Shown: positions 53,758 to 61,947 of the stretch, in pieces
Layout: each line of letters opens with the position of its first letter
Numbering within the stretch: the stretch's first letter is position 1
DNA from: Rothia sp. (in: high G+C Gram-positive bacteria)
GTDB lineage: Bacteria > Actinomycetota > Actinomycetes > Actinomycetales > Micrococcaceae
Direction: 5' to 3'
Length of the DNA: 64,000 bases
NCBI RefSeq assembly: GCF_030540545.1
Contig: NZ_JAUNVZ010000004.1
Span: forward strand, 1-64,000
The notes under the pieces: model-generated
Database searches by the model: none
What the model saw: only the letters and a program-made list of their open reading frames with translations
Told to the model about the DNA's origin: nothing
Position numbers and translations under genes: made by a program

Positions 53758-54954
53758 ATGAGCGAAACCGTACAGAACGACTGGAACCTACGCAGCGAAG
53801 AAGTTCAGCAAGACCAGGTAGCAGCATACGACCGTATGCGCCGCACCTGCCCCGTAGCACACGACGAATTCATGGGCTACTCCGTCTTTAAAAACGCAGA
53901 CGTCAAGCACGTGCTCGAACACCCCGAAATCTACTCCAATATCGTCTCCACCCGCCACATTGCCGTCCCCAATGGCATGGACGCACCCGAACACACCACC
54001 TTCCGCGCCGTCAACGACAAATACTTCACCCCCGAACGTCTGGCACCCTTCGAGCAGGTGATTCGCGACTCCGTGCGAGAACTCATCTCCACCCTGCCCC
54101 GCAATGAAGAAGTAGACGTGATGGACGGCTTCGGCCAGGCATACGCCATGCGCGTGCAGAACGCCTTTATGGGCTGGCCTGCCTCCCTGGAGCAGCCCCT
54201 GACCGAATGGATCGAAAAGAACCGCGTAGCCACCCTCAAGCGTGACCGCGCAGAAATTGCCAAGGTCGCCCTGGAATTTGACGGCTACATTCGCGCGCTA
54301 CTGGACGAACGCCGCGCCGAGGCAGCAGCAGGCAAGCCCGGCGACGTGACCGCAGAACTGCTCACCGACACCGTGCAGCTGCCGGGCGAAGAACCCCGCC
54401 ACATGAGCGACGAAGAAATCGTGAGCCTGATCCGTAACTGGACCGTGGGTGAACTCTCCACCGTCTCTGCATGCGTGGGCGTCTTCGTGAACTTTTTGGC
54501 ACGCAACCCGCAGGAGCAGCAGCGCCTGCGCGCCTCTATGGCAGAAGGCAGCCGCGAAATCGAATTGGCGGTTGAAGAAATCATGCGCCTAGAAGACACC
54601 CTGGTCACCAACCGTCGAGTCACCACCGAAGAGACCGAGCTGGGTGGACGTACCCTGCCCGCCGGCTCCCGCGTGACCATTAACTGGGCAAGTGCCAACC
54701 GCGACGAAGAGGCGTTTGAAGACTCCCTGAGCTACAACCCGCACCGCGACCAGTCCAATAACCTGGTGTACGGCGCAGGTATTCACGTATGCCCCGGCGC
54801 GCCCCTGGCACGTCTGGAACTGCGTATTCTGCTCGAGGAGCTGCTCGCCGGCACCGAATCCATCACCATTGCTGATGAGAGTAAAGAACCCGCCACCGTT
54901 AATGCGGTATACCCCGTCTCGGGTTACTCGCGAGTGCGTGCAATCTTTGCATAG
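53758..54954 (+). CDS. cytochrome P450
   Basis: 398 residues, bacterial soluble type. Heme-binding GAGIHVCPGAPLARLELR with Cys345; EIMR as the ExxR motif; I-helix segment NWTVGELSTVSACVGV, in which the usual acid-alcohol pair is replaced by a GELST variant seen in some actinobacterial P450s. No ferredoxin or reductase gene is adjacent. Substrate unknown. The ribosome-binding site is weak. A dyad and AT-rich DNA lie upstream. Confidence 0.93.
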   Translation: MSETVQNDWNLRSEEVQQDQVAAYDRMRRTCPVAHDEFMGYSVFKNADVKHVLEHPEIYSNIVSTRHIAVPNGMDAPEHTTFRAVNDKYFTPERLAPFEQVIRDSVRELISTLPRNEEVDVMDGFGQAYAMRVQNAFMGWPASLEQPLTEWIEKNRVATLKRDRAEIAKVALEFDGYIRALLDERRAEAAAGKPGDVTAELLTDTVQLPGEEPRHMSDEEIVSLIRNWTVGELSTVSACVGVFVNFLARNPQEQQRLRASMAEGSREIELAVEEIMRLEDTLVTNRRVTTEETELGGRTLPAGSRVTINWASANRDEEAFEDSLSYNPHRDQSNNLVYGAGIHVCPGAPLARLELRILLEELLAGTESITIADESKEPATVNAVYPVSGYSRVRAIFA

Positions 54955-54965
54955 TCGATAGATAT

Positions 54966-55007
54966 AAAGCTGTGGGGCGGTATTACACAATACCGCCCCA
55001 CAGCTTT
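54966..55007. terminator. bidirectional terminator
   Basis: A 19-bp perfect stem (AAAGCTGTGGGGCGG...) around ACAC between the convergent P450 and transglycosylase genes. Confidence 0.9.
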
Positions 55008-55027
55008 AACGTTTTTAACGTTGTAGC

Positions 55028-55759
55028 TTAGGAACGTCCAGAAGCACTAGAAGAAGCACTCGGACGAGAAGAAACACTAGCCGACGAAGAAGGCTTTGCC
55101 GAAGCACTCGCAGAAGACGAAGGGCTCGGAATAGTTATTAAACGAGCCTGAGTAAACTCCGGATCCGGCACGCACCCGGCAGCATACTTAGAATCCGCAT
55201 AGGCGCGAATACGCACCACATACGATTGGGTCTCCCCATAGGGAGGAATACCCTCATACTGCTCCACAGCACCCGGTCCAGCGTTATAGCCGGCAAAAAT
55301 AATATCCTGCAGCTGAGCCTCAGAATGAGCATAGGGAGCCAAACGCTCACGCAAATACGCCAAATAGCGCCCCTGAGCGGCAATAGCATCATGAGGATTC
55401 AGACGATCCCCACCATTACCCCACATATCCCAGGTATCCTCCGTAAACTGGGCAACACCCTGAGCATCCGCCGAAGAACGAGCATTTACACGCCAGCCTG
55501 ACTCCACCTCAAGCTGCGCGGCAATCAAACCCGGACGGAAACCCGACACACGAGCAGCCTGCTCAATATCAGCACGCACCTGTGAAGGGGCATAAAACAG
55601 CTCATCCGGGGCGCAATGCTCCGTATGGGTCGCGGCAAGACCCGCCACGCCGCCCGAAAGCAATACGGCGGAGGCAATAATCTGCCAATGCGCCAGCACG
55701 CCAGCAACAACACGACGCCACACGGGTGCACTCGAAGAAACGGAAGAATCGGTGGTCAT
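55028..55759 (-). CDS. secreted lytic transglycosylase (SLT family)
   Basis: 243 residues from the ATG at 55759. One N-terminal helix (about 18-38) and an SLT domain (about 55-190) with LIAAQLEVESGWRVNARSSADAQGVAQFTEDTW, the catalytic Glu lying in LEVESGW. The Ser/Ala-rich tail of about 45 residues probably spans the wall. It cleaves glycan strands between MurNAc and GlcNAc. The domain resembles resuscitation- or growth-linked transglycosylases of actinobacteria. Single-gene unit. Confidence 0.9.
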   Translation of the reverse strand: MTTDSSVSSSAPVWRRVVAGVLAHWQIIASAVLLSGGVAGLAATHTEHCAPDELFYAPSQVRADIEQAARVSGFRPGLIAAQLEVESGWRVNARSSADAQGVAQFTEDTWDMWGNGGDRLNPHDAIAAQGRYLAYLRERLAPYAHSEAQLQDIIFAGYNAGPGAVEQYEGIPPYGETQSYVVRIRAYADSKYAAGCVPDPEFTQARLITIPSPSSSASASAKPSSSASVSSRPSASSSASGRS

Positions 55760-55870
55760 GCCTACAAGACTAACGCAAAGAAACGCCGGGTGCACCCCTC
55801 AAGCTCAACCAGAACCTAGAGAAACACCCGGCGAAACCGCGGTATATACAGGGGAAAACCCTGCAGGAGG

Positions 55871-58800
55871 CTACGGAGCGGTTACCTTAATAACACCCTC
55901 AGCGCCACGCTCAGCCTCCGCAAAAGAATGATTCACAAAGGTGTACGAGCCCGGTTCACCAAAGCTCATCTCCACAAAACCACCCTGAGCGGGGGCCAGA
56001 TCCAGAGCCTGAGAATGACCGCCACGACGACCATAAGGATCGACACCGCCACGCAGAGTGTAACCGCCCTCCTTATAGACCGTATCGAACTGACCACCCA
56101 CCACATGGAAACTCGTGCCCTTGGACGGGCCGGCAGCCAGCACCCAAATACGCACACGCTCACCGGTCTTAGCCACCAGAGGCTTACCCGCAGCGCCGTA
56201 CTGGGTCGCGTGACCATTAAACATAGTCAGCGAAGGCACGCCAGCATTAATGAGCTGCATGGAATTCTCACCCACCACGGCACCCGAATCGGTGCGGCGG
56301 TTCGTATCCACCAGGTACACCTCATTCTGCACCAGCACATACTCACGATCCACCGGGTCAAGATTCGGCGGGTCAATAATCACCGCACCAAACATACCAG
56401 CCGACAGGTGCAGGCTCATGGGCATAGTCGAGCAATGGTAGAGCCAAATACCGGAGGCAACCGCCTCAAAACGATAGACGAGCTTCTCACCCGGATTAAT
56501 GGTTTTCATCGTATTATCCGGGGAGACAACACCGGCGTGGAAATCCACCGAATGACCCACCGTGCCATTATTGACCAGCGTAATTTCAAAAACATCGCCA
56601 ATCTTGCCGTGCAGGGTCGGACCCATGACCGCACCATTAAAAGTCCAGGCGGTCATTTCCAGACCCGGAGCCACCTCACGCTGAGTCTCCTGAACATCCA
56701 GGGTCACCTGATGCACGCGCTTACCATTACGCTGCACGCCCTCGGGTACGGGAGCGAGCACCGGGTCGCGGTAGGCATAGCCCTCGCCGGGTGCCTTATG
56801 CAGGTCAATATTCGCGCTGGAGGCAGTGAGCAGATTACCTGTAGCGGCCGCCGAGCCGTGGTGGCCGCTGCTACCGGAGGCACTAATCTCTCCGGTGACC
56901 TTCACATGGAAGAGCATGCCCAGCTCGCGGTGGCCGGCAATGGAGCACCAGCCCTCAAGATCGGTACCGATCACGCCAACATCCACGGTGCGGGTTTCGC
57001 CCGGATCAATGGAACCGGTGCGCGCACCATTAGCGAAGGTCAGATCGTGCACCATGGAATCGGTATTTTTCACCTCGACAACCAGGCGGTTACCGGCGGG
57101 AACCTGCACCGTATCGGGGCTAAAACGCAGATTACTATTAGCCTCAATAGAGATACGAGTCTCCTCGCCCGAGGCGCGGGTACCCGCAGCCAGATTGAAA
57201 TTCACCGCCGCAGGATTAACCGCAATACCCACCACCAGGGCAGCAGTCACCGCCAAAACACCCATCAGAGCAAAACGAGAATGAGGAATCGGATCCGGGC
57301 TAATAGCCTTCGCATCAAAGCTAGGCTTCTCGCCGCGAGCACGCGCCTCCATCAGCTTCTTACGGCCCTGAACCGACGCCTTCACACCGCGAACCATCAA
57401 CGGAATAAAGGACGCCAACGCCGCAGCACCCACAATAGCCACCGCAACACGCATAGCCGGGGAAGAGAAAGGCGCCACATAAAAGAGCAGAGCAGTATTA
57501 ACAATCGCCACACGACCGGCAGCAAAACGGCTGAACTCCTTATTAGAACCGCGTACCACCGACGGGCCGCCACCCATACGCTGAGGCAGCAAGAAACTCA
57601 TAGCACCCAGCAGAATCTGCAGCAAGAAACCCACCACAAACACCGGGGTCACCGTGCTCATATCCACATCACGGAAAGGCGTGGTCGCAACCATGATGAG
57701 AGTCCACACAACACCGACCACAAACCAGCACACAGCAGCACCGGCACTCATCGGCGGGAACTCCTGAGGCGCCTTATTGAGCACCGTGCGCACCATAACG
57801 TACACCGGCAGGCTCACACCCGCCAAATACACCAGCAGACCGGCAGCAGCCAGCAGATTAATACCCAGCAGAGCACCGGCAACCAGCAGCACAATACCCG
57901 CACACATGGTGTACAAACCGCGCAAATTCAGCGGCAGAGAATTCGGCACCATCTTCGTGCGCAGAGTGGTCGGCCAGAACGTAATCAGAGTGCCAAAAAC
58001 CGTGAGACCCACAAAGCCCAAAACATTCACAGCCTCATGAGCCAAGAGCAGGCGCGCATGCCACTCCGAAGACAGGCCGGGTAGAGCCAATAGGGCACCC
58101 AGTAGAGCGCCCAGGGGCAGCATCCACGCCGCCATAATATAAAAACGAATCGTCGGGCCAAAACGAGACGGCAAAGCATTACGCAGATGCTTAAAGAGCT
58201 CCGTGCCATGCCAGGCAACGCACACGCCTACCGTCAGCGCACCCAGATGAGTCAGAGGAACCAGACCGCTGAGCATACCCACCATCAGCAGCACAATACC
58301 GCCATTGAGGATAAAAATACGGCGAACCTGCACCGGGCGGGCACTATCGGGCAGCTTGACCTTCAGCAAAGCCTCGGTGAAATGCTGAGACCAAATCAGA
58401 ATCGAGTTCGTCATCAAACCCAGAGTCACCATATGCACCAGCAGCCAGCCCTGACGCGGAATAAAATGCTGGAAAAGCAGCACGCCCACGATGGCGAACA
58501 TCCACCAAGACACGGGCTTAGAGGCACGACGATGCCAACTATTACGACCCGCCGCGCGCGTAGCCATCTCAGCCATATTCATAGTCCCCGGGGGCGGACC
58601 GCCCACCGGGCGCATACCAATGCTCAGACCTGACTTACCGTCAGAGCCCGGGCCCGGTTCGGGGGCAGAAGAAGGGGAGAGAGGCAGAGAAGAGTCACCC
58701 ATGAGGTTCATGCCCGCAAGGGAGGGATGCTTAGCCTCTGCACTGTTTTCCTTAGCGCTGTTTCTCTTTGCACTCGGGGAATCCTTGTCCTGGCTCTGCG

Positions 58801-59047
58801 CGGAATCAGGCTCGCTAGAGTCCGGGATCATACCGGCAAGGCGCATCATGCGCTCGCGAGCTGCCTGCTCCTGTTCGGATACCTCGCCCGAGGAAGAACT
58901 GCCCGCAGAAGAACTATTAGTGGCGGAACTATCGGAGGGTGCACTCAGGGAGAGGCGGCGCGAAGGGCGCGAAGTCGCCTCAGAAGAGCCCCGCTGTGTT
59001 GACTGCTCGGGCTTCTGAGAATTATGGGGAGTGTGCTCTTCGCTCAT
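55871..59047 (-). CDS. fusion: multi-helix membrane domain, cupredoxin, NirK-like multicopper domain
   Basis: 1058 residues. An N-terminal disordered Ser/Glu/Pro part (about 1-165) precedes about 12 membrane helices (about 175-620, NnrS-like in layout), a cupredoxin domain (about 640-735; WCSIAGHRELGM), and a two-domain copper oxidase/nitrite reductase part (about 790-1055). There type-1 copper ligands appear in LYHCSTMPMSLHLSAGM and type-2/active-site residues in SVDFHAG and SFHVVGG. NirK reduces nitrite to NO. All pieces lie in one chain without a frameshift. AGAGG precedes the ATG. Reduction of nitrite at the outer face is inferred. Confidence 0.85.
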   Translation of the reverse strand: MSEEHTPHNSQKPEQSTQRGSSEATSRPSRRLSLSAPSDSSATNSSSAGSSSSGEVSEQEQAARERMMRLAGMIPDSSEPDSAQSQDKDSPSAKRNSAKENSAEAKHPSLAGMNLMGDSSLPLSPSSAPEPGPGSDGKSGLSIGMRPVGGPPPGTMNMAEMATRAAGRNSWHRRASKPVSWWMFAIVGVLLFQHFIPRQGWLLVHMVTLGLMTNSILIWSQHFTEALLKVKLPDSARPVQVRRIFILNGGIVLLMVGMLSGLVPLTHLGALTVGVCVAWHGTELFKHLRNALPSRFGPTIRFYIMAAWMLPLGALLGALLALPGLSSEWHARLLLAHEAVNVLGFVGLTVFGTLITFWPTTLRTKMVPNSLPLNLRGLYTMCAGIVLLVAGALLGINLLAAAGLLVYLAGVSLPVYVMVRTVLNKAPQEFPPMSAGAAVCWFVVGVVWTLIMVATTPFRDVDMSTVTPVFVVGFLLQILLGAMSFLLPQRMGGGPSVVRGSNKEFSRFAAGRVAIVNTALLFYVAPFSSPAMRVAVAIVGAAALASFIPLMVRGVKASVQGRKKLMEARARGEKPSFDAKAISPDPIPHSRFALMGVLAVTAALVVGIAVNPAAVNFNLAAGTRASGEETRISIEANSNLRFSPDTVQVPAGNRLVVEVKNTDSMVHDLTFANGARTGSIDPGETRTVDVGVIGTDLEGWCSIAGHRELGMLFHVKVTGEISASGSSGHHGSAAATGNLLTASSANIDLHKAPGEGYAYRDPVLAPVPEGVQRNGKRVHQVTLDVQETQREVAPGLEMTAWTFNGAVMGPTLHGKIGDVFEITLVNNGTVGHSVDFHAGVVSPDNTMKTINPGEKLVYRFEAVASGIWLYHCSTMPMSLHLSAGMFGAVIIDPPNLDPVDREYVLVQNEVYLVDTNRRTDSGAVVGENSMQLINAGVPSLTMFNGHATQYGAAGKPLVAKTGERVRIWVLAAGPSKGTSFHVVGGQFDTVYKEGGYTLRGGVDPYGRRGGHSQALDLAPAQGGFVEMSFGEPGSYTFVNHSFAEAERGAEGVIKVTAP

Positions 59048-59081
59048 GCTATACCTCTTCTTCCTTAATCTCTCTGTCTAT

Positions 59082-59099
59082 TATATTGCCCAAAATATA
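59082..59099 (-). promoter_or_regulatory. candidate operator upstream of the NirK-like fusion
   Basis: TATATT-GCCCAA-AATATA perfect dyad (59082-59099), 35 bp before the ATG. The position suits a nitrosative-stress or redox repressor; no known consensus was matched. Confidence 0.3.
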
Positions 59100-59274
59100 C
59101 CAAATAACCTCACTGTGACAGAAAGATAGGAGTGAGTTCTACGGACTCTCTCTGTCTGGGCACATATTGAAGACTCTGCAGATGCACCCTTAATATTGCC
59201 GATTAAAAGGGGTCTGCACCTACGGTGCCAATGTGGTCACTGATACAATAAAACCACCCGAGCGAAAGAATATT

Positions 59275-60540
59275 ATGGCACCCACTCAGCGCACTCGACC
59301 TGCTCTGCTGATCCTGGCAGCAACCATTGTCGGTCTATACCTTTTCCACATTCTTTTCCGTCCCTTCGCCGGTCTAGATTTCAGCATCTACCGCATGGGA
59401 GCCATGACCATTTTTGACAATGAGGGCTTCACTAAGGAGCTCTACGACCGCTCCATGGTCACCATCGGCGAGCTGCAGCTGCCCTTTACCTACCCGCCCT
59501 TTGCGGCAATGGTGTTCGTACCTTTCGCTTTCCTGCCCTTTGAGCTGGGCTATGCCATCATGCTCTCCATTACCTGCGCGGCGGCGTGGTGGGTCTCAGC
59601 GCTTATTTATGATCACGTGCAGAAGCGCGGCTACCGTATTTACAAGCAAGATGTGTACGGACGCACCGGCACCATCGCCCTGCTCACCGCCCTGGTGCTG
59701 CTCTCGGGCCCCTGGCTGCGCACCTTCGATCTGGGTCAAATTAACCCCATTATTTTGCTGCTGGTGCTGGCTGATTTTATGCGCCCGGCAACCCGCGTGC
59801 CCCGCGGTGTACTGATTGGTATTGCTGGTGGACTGAAACTGACCCCCCTCGCCTTTGGCCTGGTGCTGCTCATGCGCCGCGATTTTAAGGGCGTTATGAC
59901 CCTAGGTTTGAGTTTTGGCGCCACCGTGGCTCTGGGCTTTGCTCTCATGCCCGCCGAGGCGCACACCTTCTGGTTTAGCGCGGTCTCGGATCCGGCACGC
60001 GTGGGCGATATTAACTTCGTGGATAATATCTCCATTCAGGGTTGGCTGGCCCATTTTGGTATGACCGGATCTTTGCTCAAGTACAGCTACTACGCCCTGG
60101 CTGCGCTCTCTATTGTGCTGGCTGCCCTAGCCCTCTATCAGCTCAATCGTCGCAAGCTGGTGCTGGCTGAGATTTCCGTGGCGGGCATGCTCATGGTGAG
60201 CCTATCTCCCATTAGCTGGTCGCACCACAATGTGTGGCTGCCGATCATTATTGCTGTGCTGGCAGTGGATGCATTCCCCCTCTTCTTTAAGGTCTTCCCC
60301 GCATGGCTGCAGAAGCTAGCCCGAGTGCTCTTCTGGGTTGGTGCTGTGGGTCTGTTCATTTCCCCGCGCGCCGTGGGAGGCGCCACCTGGGGCAGTATGG
60401 ATAATCTGGAGCACCTCTGGGCTCCGGGTGTCTTGATCGGTGGTTTGCCGATTTTTGCCCTGTGGTGTGTGGTGATTGTGCTCTGGGGCGCCTCTAGTTG
60501 CACCCGTCAGATTCGCTCGGAGTCGGTACAGACCCTTTAG
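59275..60540 (+). CDS. GT87-like polyprenol-phosphate-mannose glycosyltransferase
   Basis: 421 residues from the ATG at 59275; a GTG at 59233 is possible but lacks a ribosome-binding site and sits near a TACAAT -10-like box. About ten to twelve helices. FAGLDFSIYRMGA with the catalytic-type Asp near residue 32, FTYPPFAAMVF, GQINPIILLLVLADF and ISWSHHNVWL match the GT87/DUF2029 group that adds mannose to wall lipoglycans in actinobacteria. Acceptor unknown. Tandem with a paralogue. Confidence 0.85.
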   Translation: MAPTQRTRPALLILAATIVGLYLFHILFRPFAGLDFSIYRMGAMTIFDNEGFTKELYDRSMVTIGELQLPFTYPPFAAMVFVPFAFLPFELGYAIMLSITCAAAWWVSALIYDHVQKRGYRIYKQDVYGRTGTIALLTALVLLSGPWLRTFDLGQINPIILLLVLADFMRPATRVPRGVLIGIAGGLKLTPLAFGLVLLMRRDFKGVMTLGLSFGATVALGFALMPAEAHTFWFSAVSDPARVGDINFVDNISIQGWLAHFGMTGSLLKYSYYALAALSIVLAALALYQLNRRKLVLAEISVAGMLMVSLSPISWSHHNVWLPIIIAVLAVDAFPLFFKVFPAWLQKLARVLFWVGAVGLFISPRAVGGATWGSMDNLEHLWAPGVLIGGLPIFALWCVVIVLWGASSCTRQIRSESVQTL

Positions 60541-60621
60541 ATTTTCTCTATTTTCCTTGTGAAAATACCCTGTCAGGAGTATAAATAGCCATATATCTAT
60601 ATAGATAGGTTGTGATTAATC

Positions 60622-61869
60622 ATGAGTGCAATGGTGCGCGAAGGAGCACAAAGCACACGAGCATATAGAGTAATACCCCATGTGGTTCTCGCCCTGATAA
60701 CCCTGGGTATACTCTGGTACATCACATTTCATCCCATGTTCGATCTCATGGTCTACCGCAGCGGTGCCGAAGCCGTCATAGGTCGCAGCGGGGGAGTGCC
60801 CCTCTACGATGTGCGCGTGGCAAACTTCCCCTTCACCTACCCGCCCTTTGCCGCCTATATCTTTATTCCCTTCACTCTCATCAGGGCACAGCTCACCATG
60901 TACCTGATGGTCTTCATTATTGGAGCCATCTGCTACTGGTTCTCCTCGGTAATCTACGGCTACGTACAATCCCGCGGCCGCCGACTACCCCTGCAAGAAA
61001 AGCTCGGCAAGTGGGGGACCATCTCGGTACTCACCTCGATTATCTGGCTCTGCGGCCCCTGGTGGTGGACCACCACCTTCGGACAGATTAATGCCGTAAT
61101 CCTCATGCTGGTGCTCGCCGACTTTATCCGCCCGGCAACCCGCGTGCCGCGCGGCGTGCTTATCGGTATTGCCGGAGGCATTAAGCTCACGCCGCTCGCC
61201 TTTGGCCTGATCTTCCTCATGCGCCGCGATTTCAAGGGCATCGCAACCCTGGGTGCAAGCTTCGGCGCCACCGTAGCCCTGGGCTTCGCGCTCAACCCGC
61301 AGGACGCCTACACCTACTGGTTCAAGGCGGTTCACGACCCCTCCCGCGTGGGAAATATTAACTATGTGGATAATATTTCCATTCAGGGCTGGCTCATGCA
61401 CCTTGGTCTGCGCGATACGACTCTGCGCATCAGCTACTACGCTGTAGCTCTACTGACCGTCATCGCTGTCGGCTACCTGCTCTACCAGCTAGAACGCCGC
61501 TCCATGGTGCTGGCTCAGGTGGGCGTGACCGGTTTCCTGATGATTAGCATTTCGCCCATTAGCTGGGGTCACCACAATGTCATGTTCCCGCTGCTGATTG
61601 TCGCCCTGCTGCTGGACGGCCTGCCGGTCTTCTTCAGCGTGCTACCGGGCTGGCTGTATAAGCTCGGATGGGCGCTGACTATTTTTGCCGGTGTCACCCT
61701 ATACATTGAACCGGTTCAGATGGGCGCCCTGCTGCAGGGAGGTAGCTTTGACCGAATGGACTATATCGCCTACCACCTGCTGGTAATTGCGACTCTGCCC
61801 ATTCTGAGCCTGTATAGCGTGACTATGCTCTGGTGTTACGCGGCAACCCGCCCGCAGATCCGAGCCTAG
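60622..61869 (+). CDS. GT87-like glycosyltransferase, paralogue of the preceding gene
   Basis: 415 residues. Same layout as its neighbour: FDLMVYRSGAEAV, FTYPPFAAYIF, GQINAVILMLVLADFIRPATRVPRGVLIGIAGG and ISWGHHNVMFPLL; the central stretch is nearly identical in both. A tandem duplication. 81 bp separate the genes, and the second may have its own promoter. Likely function: polyprenyl-phosphate-mannose-dependent mannosyltransferase at the membrane. Confidence 0.85.
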   Translation: MSAMVREGAQSTRAYRVIPHVVLALITLGILWYITFHPMFDLMVYRSGAEAVIGRSGGVPLYDVRVANFPFTYPPFAAYIFIPFTLIRAQLTMYLMVFIIGAICYWFSSVIYGYVQSRGRRLPLQEKLGKWGTISVLTSIIWLCGPWWWTTTFGQINAVILMLVLADFIRPATRVPRGVLIGIAGGIKLTPLAFGLIFLMRRDFKGIATLGASFGATVALGFALNPQDAYTYWFKAVHDPSRVGNINYVDNISIQGWLMHLGLRDTTLRISYYAVALLTVIAVGYLLYQLERRSMVLAQVGVTGFLMISISPISWGHHNVMFPLLIVALLLDGLPVFFSVLPGWLYKLGWALTIFAGVTLYIEPVQMGALLQGGSFDRMDYIAYHLLVIATLPILSLYSVTMLWCYAATRPQIRA

Positions 61870-61889
61870 ATAATCGCCAGCGAATACAC

Positions 61890-61925
61890 CAAGGGGCCCG
61901 CCTGATAACTCAGGCGGGCCCCTTG
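61890..61925. terminator. bidirectional terminator
   Basis: A 16-bp perfect stem (CAAGGGGCCCGCCTGA with its complement) around TAAC, between convergent genes. Confidence 0.9.
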
Positions 61926-61947
61926 ACGCTGTCTTTAGAGACAGAGA

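Noticed and set aside
55928-58084. 718-codon plus-strand frame opposite the NirK-like fusion
   Set aside because: Antisense shadow of a high-GC gene; no family features and no ribosome-binding site.
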